Source: Flaccisagitta enflata (Eukaryota; Chaetognatha; Sagittoidea; Aphragmophora). Taken from it: DNA of 64,000 bases. A model generated the notes under the pieces. It was not told where the DNA came from. It was given only the letters and a program-made list of their open reading frames with translations, and made no database searches. A program made the position numbers and the translations under genes. The first letter of the stretch is position 1, and the number at the start of each line of letters is the position of its first letter. This document shows, piece by piece, positions 21,642 through 33,348 of this stretch. Location: assembly GCA_965153355.1 (NCBI GenBank), contig OZ231128.1:43214001-43278000 (forward strand), written 5' to 3'.

Positions 21642-21955
21642 TTAGTCGATTTTTAGTGACATAATAATAGGGTTTGTCCGTTGGTAAGTATAGGTAGGAA
21701 TGTCGGTCCGTCTATAGGTAGTGCTATATCATTGCGCCTTTTTGGGCAGCGGCCCCAGAGGGGTCGATGACGCATGCTTTTTGGGCAGCGGCCTCAAAGG
21801 GCCCTCTCAGGCCCAAAATATGGCCTCTCAGGCTTGAAATCAACCTGCCTGCCTACCTGCCTACCCTGCTCCCGCCCACAACTATAATCATGACTTAAGC
21901 AGGGCACAGGTACCGCTGACCATCTAACACTTTTGCGACTATTGGGTTTATATAC
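21642..21955 (-). mobile_element. Class D Helentron-like element spanning the left inner edge
   Basis: The 3' end is decayed (TTAGTCGATTTTTAGTGAC). GGGCAGCGGCCCCAGAGGGG at about 21748 and AGGCCCAAAATATGGCCTC minisatellite units follow. CCTGCCTGCCTACC repeats come next, then GCAGGGCACAGGTACCGC and ACTTTTGCGACTATT as the 5' terminus. The inner breakpoint of the inverted duplication falls inside its repeat tract. Confidence 0.6.
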
Positions 21956-22327
21956 AAAATCGGCCGAAATAACGATTTCCTCAGCCAAATCTGGTCTTCT
22001 TTGAAATATTGTAGGTCCTTCGCTCTTTTATCTTGATGAACATTTCTACTTTAAGTACTTGTATACTAATGCTTATATTCATATTGCTTATATTCATATT
22101 TCTTTGTTCAAGGTGATTTTAAAAACCTACCCGATACAGTGATAGCCATTACAGCGTTACCTTAGCTTGTTTACGGGCTAATTTCATTATCATGTGCCAA
22201 GTGAGATGAAGAGTCGTCATTGTACACTCTGTGACTGATCATGTATATCGTATATTGTTTGATTAACTTTTAAGTCGCGTGCACGTGTCTCTACAACCCG
22301 CTTTGTCGGTCCGTCCGTCCGTCGGTC
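21856..22327. other. Spacer of the inverted duplication
   Basis: 472 bp of single-copy sequence between the arms. The left 100 bp complete a class D element. The middle is AT-rich with GCTTATATTCATATT duplicated. The right end (22272-22327) is the 3' end of a Helentron-like element (AGTCGCGTGCACGTGTCT, CTTTGTCGGTCCGTCC) cut at the right-arm junction. Confidence 0.8.
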
Positions 22328-22545
22328 TAGGCAGGCAGGTTGATTTCAAGCCTGAGAGGCCATATTTTGGGCCTGAGAGGGCCCTTTGAGGCCGCTGCCC
22401 ACAAAGCATGCGTCATCGACCCCTCTGGGGCCGCTGCCCAAAAAGGCGCAATGATATAGCACTACCTATAGACGGACCGACATTCCTACCTATACTTACC
22501 AACGGACAAACCCTATTATTATGTCACTAAAAATCGACTAAAGAC

Positions 22546-22683
22546 TTAACTCTGATTCATTACCGTATCCTGAGGGTCCAAAAATACTTCCAAATCCATA
22601 TTTCCGTTGTACACAAATCTGCCACACGAGGACAACTGAAGTGTCACTGTCAGCACGAGGATGATCAGCGATGACGACATCAT
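22546..22683 (-). CDS. Short ORF with signal-peptide-like start (right-arm copy)
   Basis: Exact inverted counterpart of the frame at 21500-21637, unchanged over all 45 codons although other parts of the arms have diverged. It points away from the left-arm copy's downstream side, so both copies read toward the spacer. The same caution applies: no second exon and no recognised family. Confidence 0.3.
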   Translation of the reverse strand: MMSSSLIILVLTVTLQLSSCGRFVYNGNMDLEVFLDPQDTVMNQS

Positions 22684-24565
22684 GGTTGATAAATATTCTC
22701 AAAGCGAATTGTAAAAATCTGAAACGCAAAAAACGATGGACGGGGAGCAAGGGCAGAAATGCAAGTTCATGACACCTGTTCCACAAATAATGGAAATCTG
22801 CTTACAAAGGATGCGATATGTTGGTCTCTTGACGTCCGCTATTAAGGAGTTCTACTGTACTTCTAAGCTGGCTCAGTACGATGATTTTAACTGCATTAGC
22901 GTAAAGGATGTGACAAAATTCATAATTCAATTTTTTTTCTCAATGAGCCATACTGCTTTTTATGGTTTTATTGTTGTTTTTGGCATTATTTCAACAATGA
23001 TTGTAGAATTCGACTCGTGCGATACGGACCCATGAAGAGACGGAAGATCTGACGGTTGGACGGACGAACGTACAGACGGAGGGAGAAAGCCCGTTATTGA
23101 GTCTCGAGTCCACAAAAAAAAACTACTTGTTAAGTTGCATGTCGGCCGATCAGTTTGAATTTTTTTCAGTTGCGGACACGCAACTGTAAAAGAGGCTTTG
23201 CCCGTCTGTCCGTCGGTCTGTCGGTTCGTTGGTCCGTCAGTCCGTCGGTCGGTCACAATGTCGCTTTTCGAGGTTGTCCGCTCCTGCAAAGCGTGTATTG
23301 AGGATGCTGCAGTTGGTATTGTTTGTGTGTGAGTGTGTTGGAGGATGGGGTGGTTAGAGTGAGGCCATGCCCCTGCACACCCGTCTGCAACGATAGTGTG
23401 ACCCCGCATCACTGGTTTATTTTTGATATTTTTATCAATTCCAAATGTCAATTGGAAATGAAATTATGTAGTTCCAAAGTTATAGCTTATGAAAAAACGC
23501 TGCTAGGCTGCTTCTGGAAACGAGAAAATAGTTCTGAAAACAGATTCAAAAAGCACCTAAGTTCCAATTTTTCGTGTAAAAATTTCATTGGTCTGAGTTA
23601 TGTTATTTGGCCACAATATTAATTAAAGTAAATTGAACTTTTAAAGCTGGACCTCAGTCAACTTTTTTTTAATGTGAAAGTTTGTCTTTAGATTTATCTC
23701 TCTTCAAAATGGTTTGAGTCACAGATGCCAGATTTGACTCAAGTGAAAGAAAATTCGAACATCTTTAATTTGGGACCAATCTGGGATCTGTAACCCATGC
23801 GGTTTAGAAAAAAGAACAATTAAAAGCAAGACCTCCAGGACTAAAAAAAAAATTATTGATATTTAGCTGTAAATATTGGTTTTACTTCAAATTGATGTTG
23901 TGGCGAAAATTTTAGCCTCAGATCAATGAATTTTTTTATATGAAAAACCGGAGCATAAGTGCTCCTTGAATCTTTTTTCAGAATTTTATCACATTTATAG
24001 AAGTTGAGTGGCATCGTTTCCTTATATTTCATTTGATGTGAAACACCCTGTAATTATGTGATTATACGATTATGTGATTTTGCGACCATGAAATTGTATA
24101 ATTATTCAATTGTGTGACAATGTAGATATGTAATCATGTGTGTGTTATTTGGTGCATTAGGTTGATTGCCGAAGGAGGCTCAACCGGTTCTATGCCAGAC
24201 CTAGAAAGTTCTTGATTTATAAGTCATCTAGGTGTGGTCGTGACGTTCGCGTGTGGATGAGCAGTAGGAAGAGAAGGTAAGGTCAACGCAGACACAACGG
24301 AAAGGAGGAGGGAAGAGGAGGAGGAGAAGTGGAAGAAGGAACAGGCGGAGGAAACTCAGATGGAAGAGAAGAGAGAGCAGGAGGAAAGATTAGATCAGGC
24401 GAGAAGGGAAAAAAGAGGGACTTGCACTCTTTAGCAGACAGTACCTACGCACTTATTTTTTTAGTCGCGGACACGCGACTTTACAACATGCTGTTTTGGT
24501 CCGTCAGTCTCTCCGTCCGTCGGTGCGTCCGTCTGTCCGTCCGTCTGTCCGTCCATTACATTTCT

Positions 24566-24766
24566 AAACAAGGCCAGATACACGGCTACCCCAGTCGCGT
24601 GCGGGTGGGCAGGGGCCATTTTTGAGGTCACTCCATCATTTGGGCAGGAGCAGTGAGGCCAAAGACCGCAAAAACCCCAAAAAAAGTAAAGTGTGACTGA
24701 CCAACAGATGGACGGACGGAAGGACCGACAAAGCCGGTTGTAGAGTCGCGTAGCACGCGACTAAAA
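24566..24766 (+). mobile_element. Helentron-like short element, class A, near-consensus (right arm)
   Basis: AACAAGGCCAGATACACGGC start, AGTCGCGTGCGGGTGGGCAG, GGGCAGGAGCAGTGAGGCC and the hairpin AGTCGCGTAGCACGCGACTA. The 5' subterminal motif and 3' arm match over 10 bp. Confidence 0.8.
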
Positions 24767-25026
24767 ACAAACGGTTCTTGCATTACTGCTGCTGCCCAAC
24801 CGTCGGCGATTCTCGTGCCTAGTATGTGGCCTTGCCGCCCAAAAATCTCGCGGATTCTGTCGAACAGATTATTTTTTTTGCTGAGGCTAAAAAAACATTT
24901 TTATTCAAATCAATACTTCTTTTTATTTCTCGAATATTCTTTATTATTGATCTTTTCTAATTAATCTTGATTGAACAAGGCCAAGAGTATCCAAAAGATG
25001 CATCCTCTTTAGATACAAGATATCAT

Positions 25027-25188
25027 AAACAAGGCCGGATACACGGCAAGCCAGTCAGGAGCAGTAGCAGGAGCAGTATTGCAAAAGACGCTCGGAATTA
25101 AAAAAATGTGACGGACGGACCAACCAACCAACGGACCGACCTACCAAACGACATGGCAAGTTGCAGAGTCGCGTGTCCGCGACTAAAA
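25027..25188 (+). mobile_element. Helentron-like short element, class A, GGAC/GTCC type (right arm)
   Basis: AACAAGGCCGGATACACGGC, GGACCAACCAACCAACGG and the hairpin AGTCGCGTGTCCGCGACTAA. Mirror of 19004-19165. Confidence 0.7.
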
Positions 25189-25827
25189 ATGGGAGATGAA
25201 GAAGTTAAGAGAAAACCCTTAAAATCTCATCAATATTTTCTGCGTTACCTACAAACCTATGGACACAGCCTCCTATAGAGATGCGAGGACGCATCTAACA
25301 TCACCGTATACAAGATACTACGGTGGCATTAGTCAGGGACGGGTGGGCAAGAGGGGAAGACCTCAAAAATAGGCTTGGAGTCGGACCAACCGACCAACCG
25401 ACTGACCAACCGATCGATCGACTGACCAACCGACAGACATATAGATTCGCGTATCTGCGACTTAAAAACAGGATTTCGGATAAAAAAGACTTTATGAAAG
25501 ACGCTCCTCATGACGGAAGATATGACGGAAGCAGGCGTTTTAGAAGACTGAGGATCTGCAATAGATCCGGATAAAACATCTCTTATTTATATTTGCGCTT
25601 TAAATCGCGTATATGTCAGCTGGGTATCCTACGATTCTAAGAAACCTACAGTACGATGGGAGCAATAAGAGCAGTAGAAAGAGGGCCCTCTATATTCTTA
25701 CTGTTTGAAGGATCTAAAACCTGGTTTTTCTGAAAGCTGATGGTCCAAAGTATTGAGTGAACACAAAATTCCAAACCAAGTGATTTATAAGAAAACCGCC
25801 AATTGATACTTTTAAATTGCATGTGGC

Positions 25828-25962
25828 AATGTCGGTTGGTAGGTCGGTCAGTCGGTCGGTCCGTCCATCCGTAACATTTCTGAATTCAAAGCAGTTTTTG
25901 CATTATTGCTCCTGCCCTATTGTCCGCGACTGGATTGCCGTGTATCCGGCCTTGTTTATGAA
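25828..25962 (-). mobile_element. Class A element truncated at the inverted-duplication edge
   Basis: Retains GTCGGTTGGTAGGTCGGTC, TTGCATTATTGCTCCTGCCC, CCGCGACTGGATTGCCGTG and GGCCTTGTT. It lacks the 3' hairpin, which would lie at the right-arm outer junction. Confidence 0.65.
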
Positions 25963-25986
25963 TACACCAATGAACACCTGTGTATT

Positions 25987-26628
25987 AGCCTGTACCTAAA
26001 TGACAAAAAGCAATAAAATTAACATTCTACAAGCAGATCATATTGTGGGACTGTCTCAGGCTTCTGTTGAAATCAAAATTGGCTTTGAAATTCTACTTTT
26101 AGGTGTCCGCGCCTTACCTTCTATTTTCCTTACCCCTATAGGAAATCCAAAATTTCAAAATACTCCAATTTTAATTCTGTCTGCAGATTTGGAATCTGCA
26201 GAAAAAACTGAAAATTGAAAGTATTTTCCTTTTTTTGATATTCCAATTAGAAGTTGGCCAAAAGTGCTGTCAAATATTGCAAAATATACCTTTTCTTTAA
26301 ATTTCTTTATAAAATTGTTGAACTTACCTTTTTTTAAAATCTTTAGGGTGGATTTTGTTAGTGATCCCAAAGGAATTTTGAAAAAAGAAAAGCACCTTCA
26401 ACAGACAGTTTTTCATGCAGATTTCAAATCTGCTGTCAAAAGTTTGATTTGAGCAATTTGAAATTTTTGGTTTTCTATTGACCCATGGAAAATTCAAGGT
26501 AAGGCGCGGAAAGGAAGATGTAAACTTTTGAAGCTGAAAATGGTGACAATAGAAGCCCAAGACAGCTCCACAACATGAACTGCTTGTAGAATTTGGATTT
26601 CTTTGGATTTAGTCATTTCAGTACAGGC
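25987..26628. mobile_element. MITE of 642 bp with GCCTGTAC termini, TA target site
   Basis: TA-GCCTGTAC on the left and GTACAGGC-TA on the right. The arms remain alignable through TTCTACAAGCAGATCAT / ATGAACTGCTTGTAGAA and GGCGCGGA/TCCGCGCC toward a centre near 26307. No transposase. Confidence 0.75.
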
Positions 26629-26840
26629 TACTGTGTATGTCACATGATTCTTTTGGCCTAGGATTGATTTTGGGGGAACAATGAACTTCCTGAAAAAATT
26701 ATCTTTTTCAGGAACAGTTGGTTGGTCAGTTGGAAAGGAGCAAGACTCATACACCTCAAAACCTGATTTCAGACATTTTTAAAAAACTAAAACAAATAGA
26801 TGATCCAGGGATGTAATAAATGAATGTAAAAATTTAGAAG

Positions 26841-27058
26841 AACAAGGCCGGATACATTTGCTACCTGAGCTGCAGGTAATAGGCTGCATTGTTATTTGGG
26901 CAGGAGAAAGTAGCTTTCAAAATCCTAAACCCAAAAGTAGTGTGACCGACGGATTTGACGGCCTGACGGACGGACCGATGGGATCGACGGACAGACGACG
27001 GATTTGACCGACGGACCGACAAAGCGGGGTGTAGAGTCGCGTAGCACGCGACTAAAAA
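26841..27058 (+). mobile_element. Helentron-like short element, class A
   Basis: AACAAGGCCGGATACA start and hairpin AGTCGCGTAGCACGCGACTA plus AAAA. The 5' subterminal arm has decayed to GAGCTGCAGG. GACGGATTTGACGG is duplicated in the repeat block. Confidence 0.7.
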
Positions 27059-27276
27059 TGATTTCAAAGATTAGTTGAAAGGTATATAATAAAAGATTTC
27101 TTCTTGAATAAAGATAAAATAATTATTTAAACTCATTGAAATAATTGATTAAAAGAATCATATTAGTATCTATGTTATTAATACTTTTTTTTTCATACTT
27201 CATTTTATCTTCTCTCTTTTATTTCATAAATAAACTTTTAAAATAACTTCAATGAATATTGTAATAAAATACTAAA

Positions 27277-28048
27277 GAATGTGGAAGCGGAAGCGGAGGC
27301 GGAAGCGGAAGCGGAAGCGGAAGCAGAACCAGAAGCTATACTTTCTAAAATAGTGGAAGCGGAAGCGGAAGCGGAAGCTACACCGTCTTCGGATCGGACT
27401 GTGAAATGCAAAACCTTTATAGCTCCTAAACCACTTGGAAAAAAAAATCATGATTTTTTCAGTGAATATTAGAAACATGTGACGGTTTTTGCATGTCAAA
27501 GCTCAGATCATAATATACAAAAGGTGAGGGGAAAACAAGACCTTGAAAGAACCTCCATTTTTTAAGCAAAATAACACTTTTTACCTATTTTTTTTTTGGA
27601 AAGTGCTGTTTTTTTCTCGGAACATACAGCAACTAGATAATACATAAGTTGACATCTGTCATTAAAAATAAATCCTTAAGTTTTTGTTGAAATGCAAAGC
27701 AATTTCAAGCAGATAAAGACAACTCCTTTCTAAGGAAATGGGGGAAAATTGATCCTAATTAAGAATGGGTTTTCTTTCAATGTTTTTCTTCCCCTCACCT
27801 TTTCTACACTATGATCTGAGCTTTGACATGCAAAAACCGTCACATATTTCCAATATTCACTAAAAATTTCATGATTTTTTTCCAAGTAGTTTAGGAGCTA
27901 TAAAGGTTTTGCATTTCACAGTCCGATCTAAAGACGGTGTATGTTTTTTAAAATGGTGGAAGCGGAAGCGGAAGCTATTAGTGAACAAATAGGCCAATTG
28001 GAAGCGGAAGCGGAAGCAGTCCAAAAATCTACCGCTTCTGCATCTCTA
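27277..28048. mobile_element. GGAAGC-repeat MITE carrying a nested MITE
   Basis: Ends AGAATGTGGAAGCGG (left) and CCGCTTCTGCATCTCT (right), with GGAAGC hexamer arrays at 27282-27378 and 27957-28018. The middle is interrupted by another element (27381-27939). A short intact relative without the insertion is at 37355-37492. Confidence 0.6.
27381..27939. mobile_element. MITE of 559 bp with CACCGTCTT termini, TA target site, nested
   Basis: TA-CACCGTCTTCGGATCGGACT on the left; AGTCCGATCTAAAGACGGTG-TA on the right. Arms match over about 160 bp (GTGAAATGCAAAACC; ATGATTTTTT; CATGTGACGGTTTTTGCATG). Confidence 0.85.
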
Positions 28049-28144
28049 CTTACCAGTAAAGGCGGCCGGACCGACCAGAAAAAAATAGTAAGATTGTGTT
28101 TGTTTTTTTTTCAGTTCCTTCTCTCTCCTCATTACATTCACGTG

Positions 28145-28486
<342 letters not shown>

Positions 28487-28990
28487 TTTTGGGCAGCGGC
28501 CCCGAAGGGGACGAAGTCCTGTAGAACACAGGGGGACTTTCGTTTGTGCGTTCGTTTGTTTGTTTGTTCGTTTGTCCCCCCCATCATCAGGCCCCTCAGA
28601 CCTTAAATCCAACCTCTTAGGCCTCAAATGAAGCCTCTCAGGCCTCAAATCCAGCCTCTTAGGCCTCAAATCAAGCCTCTCATGCATGAAATCCAGCCTC
28701 TCAGGCCTCAAATCCAGCCTCTCAGGCCTTTAATCCAGCCTCTCAGGCCTCAAATCCAGCCTCTCAGGCCTCAAATCCAGCCTCTCAGGCCTTAAATCCA
28801 GCCTCTTCGGCTTCAAATGCAGCCTCTCAGGCTTCAAATACAGCCTCTCAGGCCTCAAATTCAAATTTTCAGTCCTCAAATTCAGATTCTCAGGCCTCAA
28901 ATTAGCTATATTGCTCTCAGGCTTCAAATCAGTCCTTTGACCTTTCAAGCCTTAATCCAGTTCAAGTCAGCCCTCTCAAGCTTCCAATTG
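28487..28990 (+). mobile_element. Class D module: GGCCCC hairpin plus 24 bp minisatellite
   Basis: TTTTGGGCAGCGGCCCCGAA, GGGGACGAAGTCCTGTAGAA, then from about 28590 about 14 units of AGGCCTCAAATCCAGCCTCT. No hairpin terminus was found on either side, so only the module is called. Confidence 0.6.
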
Positions 28991-29111
28991 ACATTCCAAC
29001 GTTCGGATTTAACAACCAAAATTCCTTACTCCCTTCAAAACCGTTATATCGGGTTTCCACTGTATCTCTTTTTTATTCTCTTAGTTACTTTTTTTCCATT
29101 TCTATTTCTGC

Positions 29112-29908
<797 letters not shown>

Positions 29909-30852
29909 TTTACCAGTAATGGCGACTGTCGCCGTGAGGAAAAAAGTCGTAAGCATTAGTCACTTTTCACAAAGTTTTTGTCTTTAGTCACTGCAATCTT
30001 GTTTTCTGTTAGATCAAATCAAGAGCAATTGTATGTATTGATTGCAATGAAAATCAGAGAAAAATAGGACGGAGCCAAATGAGCTAGATGAGCTAAAAAA
30101 ATCAAAATCACTCAACCAGACAACCAGCTATGCTCACTGACATGCTTTCTTGTATTTACATGCTCCTATCAAAACATTTATTTATCCCATTAGAAATAAG
30201 AAAAAAAGAATGAGCTAAATAAGCTAAAATGATTGAAAACACTTCCACAGATGAGCAGTTATGCTCACTGATATGTTTTTTGTCCCCGACAAACAGTTTT
30301 CGTCGGTGACTATGAAGTAGCAGTAATGTGTAGTCTGTCGTCTGTTTGTTTGTCTGTTTAAAACCCTCTCATATTTTTGGAACCAGACTTCAGAATTTTA
30401 TGAAACTTTGCTGGTGTTGTTTATAGGTCAATAGGAGCTTGTGTACCAATTTTCAGAAAAATTCACTAATTTTTACTACCCTTTGCCTATTATTTTTATG
30501 GTAATATTTTACTGGACTTAGGCAATTTAAATAGTCAGAGGGTAGTAAAAGTTTATGAATTTTTTTTTAATTTGGTATACAAGTAGAAGATAGTAAATAA
30601 ACAACCCCTGCAAAATTCGAATTAAATCTGAAGCCTGGTTAATGAGATATTAGCTTATTTATGTAGTAATATGTTACTAGGACTTAAGCAGTTTTCATAG
30701 GCAAAGGGTAGTAAAAGTTTATGAATTTTTTTAAAACTTAGTAAACAGGTAAATAATGTCAATTAAACAGCTCCTGCAAAATTCGATTTAAATCTGAAGT
30801 CTGGTTTATGAGATATAAACTTATTTATGTAGTAATATATTACAGTTGTGGG

Positions 30853-30915
<63 letters not shown>

Positions 30916-31250
30916 CTTCTTGGACTTCAGTGTTTAATGTTCAAGGTGTGCCATCATGGACTTAAAGGTATGCCGTCATGGACTTAAAGGTATGCCGTCA
31001 TGGACTTAAAGGTATGCCATCATGGACTTTAAGGTATGCCGTCATGGACTTTAAGGTATGCCGTCATGGACTTTAAGGTATGCCGTCATGGACTGTAAGG
31101 TACGCATGCCGTCATGGACATCAATTATTTTTTCAAAAAAAAATTTTTTTTTTTGAAATTTCTTTTTTTTTTTAAATTTTTTTCTTTTTAATTTTTTTTT
31201 GATTTTTTTGTTTTGAAAATTTTTTTTTTTTGAAAATTTCTTTTTTTGAA

Positions 31251-31296
<46 letters not shown>

Positions 31297-31612
31297 TCGT
31301 GTATCTTCTCGAGTCGCGTTTACGCGACAAGAAAGCTTCAAAAATTACAGTCCCCAGTCGGGGACTGTAATTTTGAAGCTTTTTTGTATCTGCTTTCATA
31401 GACATATATCAAAATATTTATTCATTTATCACATTAAAAAAAAAAAGAAATTGAGCTAAATGAGCTAGAATCCTCCAATACACCCTCCGAGATGACCAGC
31501 TATGCTCATAAACATGTTTTCTTGTATTTGCATACTCAAACAAACATAAATACACTCCTTTATTGATCCTACTTAAAACCATAAAAAATAAAAAAAAATC
31601 AATTTGCAATTA
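29909..31612 (+). mobile_element. Composite element copy 1: host repeat plus hairpin-ended core
   Basis: The host repeat begins TTACCAGTAATGGCGACTGT. It carries units of about 125 bp with GAGCTAAATGAGCTAAAAT and GCTATGCTCACTGACATG, and ends near TACACTCCTTTATTGATCC. The core at 30291-31378 interrupts it. The unit orientation is the same on both sides of the core. Related copies: 41655-43945 and 54838-55139. Confidence 0.7.
30291..31378 (+). mobile_element. Hairpin-ended core, copy 1
   Basis: The 5' end is the imperfect hairpin GTCCCCGACAAAC..GTTTTCGTCGGTGAC. The body has about 165 bp units (GGCAAAGGGTAGTAAAAGTT; CCTGCAAAATTCGA), a (CA)n tract (30856-30913), about eight GGTATGCCGTCATGGACTT units and a T-rich tract. 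At the 3' end are GAGTCGCGTTTACGCGAC and then a hairpin with an uninterrupted 22 bp stem centred on CAGTCCCCAGTCGGGGACTG. GTCCCCGAC and GTCGGGGAC form terminal inverted repeats. Confidence 0.7.
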
Positions 31613-31650
31613 TCGTCAATAAATCTTTAAAAAATCATAATGCAATGAAT

Positions 31651-32230
31651 ACAGGGTGTACCGCGCCAACTGTGACAAAAGAAAACGATACAACTCTGGT
31701 TCTAGAAATGATAAATCAAATTTGAAAACAATTTCAGAAAGCCCTTTAAAAACGGTTTTTTTTTGTTTGTTCAATGCCTTAGAAGAATGACTAATTTTTG
31801 TTGAGAAAAAGAAAGAAACAGTAGCTTTTTTCCATATTTCAGAACAAAATTGCTGATTTTTAAGGGTTTTTGAATTTCAAATCAATGAATCCGCTCAGGA
31901 AATTAAGAAAAAATTTTAGGTTTGGACTAAGATTGATCCAAATTCAATGTAGATTTTAGATGTACTCGAAATTTTGGACTAGTTTAAGCGACTAAAAGAA
32001 TCATCTTTTTAAAGCAAAATTTTGAAAGTGGCAAAAGAAAATTAAATTTTTTGATCTGATATGCTTTGACTAGATCTGTTTCAACATTTTCATAAAATTT
32101 GTGAAATTAGCTTTAATATATGTCCAATCCCACAGATTTAGCTCAATTTGTTTTGAAATGACATTGATTTAAAGATGAAAGGTTTAAGACCACCATGACG
32201 GTCGACCATTTTTTTCCTAAATTTCTCTAA
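31651..32230 (+). mobile_element. Terminal part of an ACAGGGTGT-type transposon
   Basis: TACAGGGTGTACCGCGCCAA followed by GTGACAAAAGAAAACGAT. A related end in opposite orientation is at 38212 (about 80 bp alignable: GAAAACGATRYAAYTCTG; AAATGATAAAT). No transposase frame lies between them, and the intervening 6.5 kb is full of unrelated repeats. Confidence 0.5.
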
Positions 32231-32570
32231 AAAAAATTTAGTGATAAGGTGAGGAGTTGCCGCGTTCAAACCTGTCTTTGTTTGCCTTCTGTTATAATGG
32301 GAAGTATTTTTAAAAAATCGATCTTTATTTCTGCCCTCATGGCTGAAAAGTGCAAATTTCTGGACAATGTGAAATCAGGTGAAATAATGATTTCTGAGCA
32401 TTATAACATCTGCCCACCAACACAACTGCGTCTGCCCACCAACATTAGTGCCCCTGCCCACCCTCATAACAGCCTCCGGCTCACCAAATCACTGCTCCTG
32501 CCCCCTGCATTACAGCTCCTGCCCACGCCTATCCCGTGAGCACGATGTTTGACGTGTTTCCGGCCCACAA

Positions 32571-33138
<568 letters not shown>

Positions 33139-33348
33139 GCCGCATACAAAAAGGAGGGGGACACATCACATCAACATGAGATGACAGATAGCAAAGGGTG
33201 GCGGCAGAAAATTTATAACACAAAGACAAGTAATTCTTTATTGATGAGACGCGAGTAAACGAAATACCAATCATTGCAACATTTTACAATTGTAGATCTT
33301 CATTGACCAAAATTCCCATTATCGCAATTTTGTCATCAGCCTGATCAG

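Larger units (their letters stand above)
18357..21855 (+). repeat. Left arm of large inverted duplication
   Basis: About 3.5 kb that is mirrored at 22328-25827; mirrored coordinates sum to 44183-44192 throughout. The outer edge is GCCACATGCAATTT (18357). The inner edge is CCTGCCTGCCTA (21855). The arms differ by scattered substitutions, small indels and one locally replaced patch (near 20813-20935), so this is not an exact fold-back copy. Confidence 0.93.
22328..25827 (-). repeat. Right arm of large inverted duplication
   Basis: Reverse-complement counterpart of 18357-21855. Inner edge AGGCAGGCAGGTTG; outer edge GCATGTGGC at 25827, where sequence switches abruptly into a class A element lacking its 3' hairpin. 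Contents, mirrored: short ORF 22546-22683, class C 23163-23413, MITE about 23413-24052, pyrimidine/purine repeat 24190-24440, class A copies 24471-24565, 24566-24766 and 25027-25188, diverged element 25307-25464. Confidence 0.93.

Noticed and set aside
18357-25827. Inverted repeat as the terminal repeats of one giant transposon (Maverick-like)
   Set aside because: The spacer is only 472 bp, no polymerase or integrase is present, and the edges fall inside other repeats rather than at defined termini.
31128-31296. Poly-K coding frames in the T-rich tract
   Set aside because: Low-complexity T/A tract inside the hairpin-ended core, with no protein-like composition.
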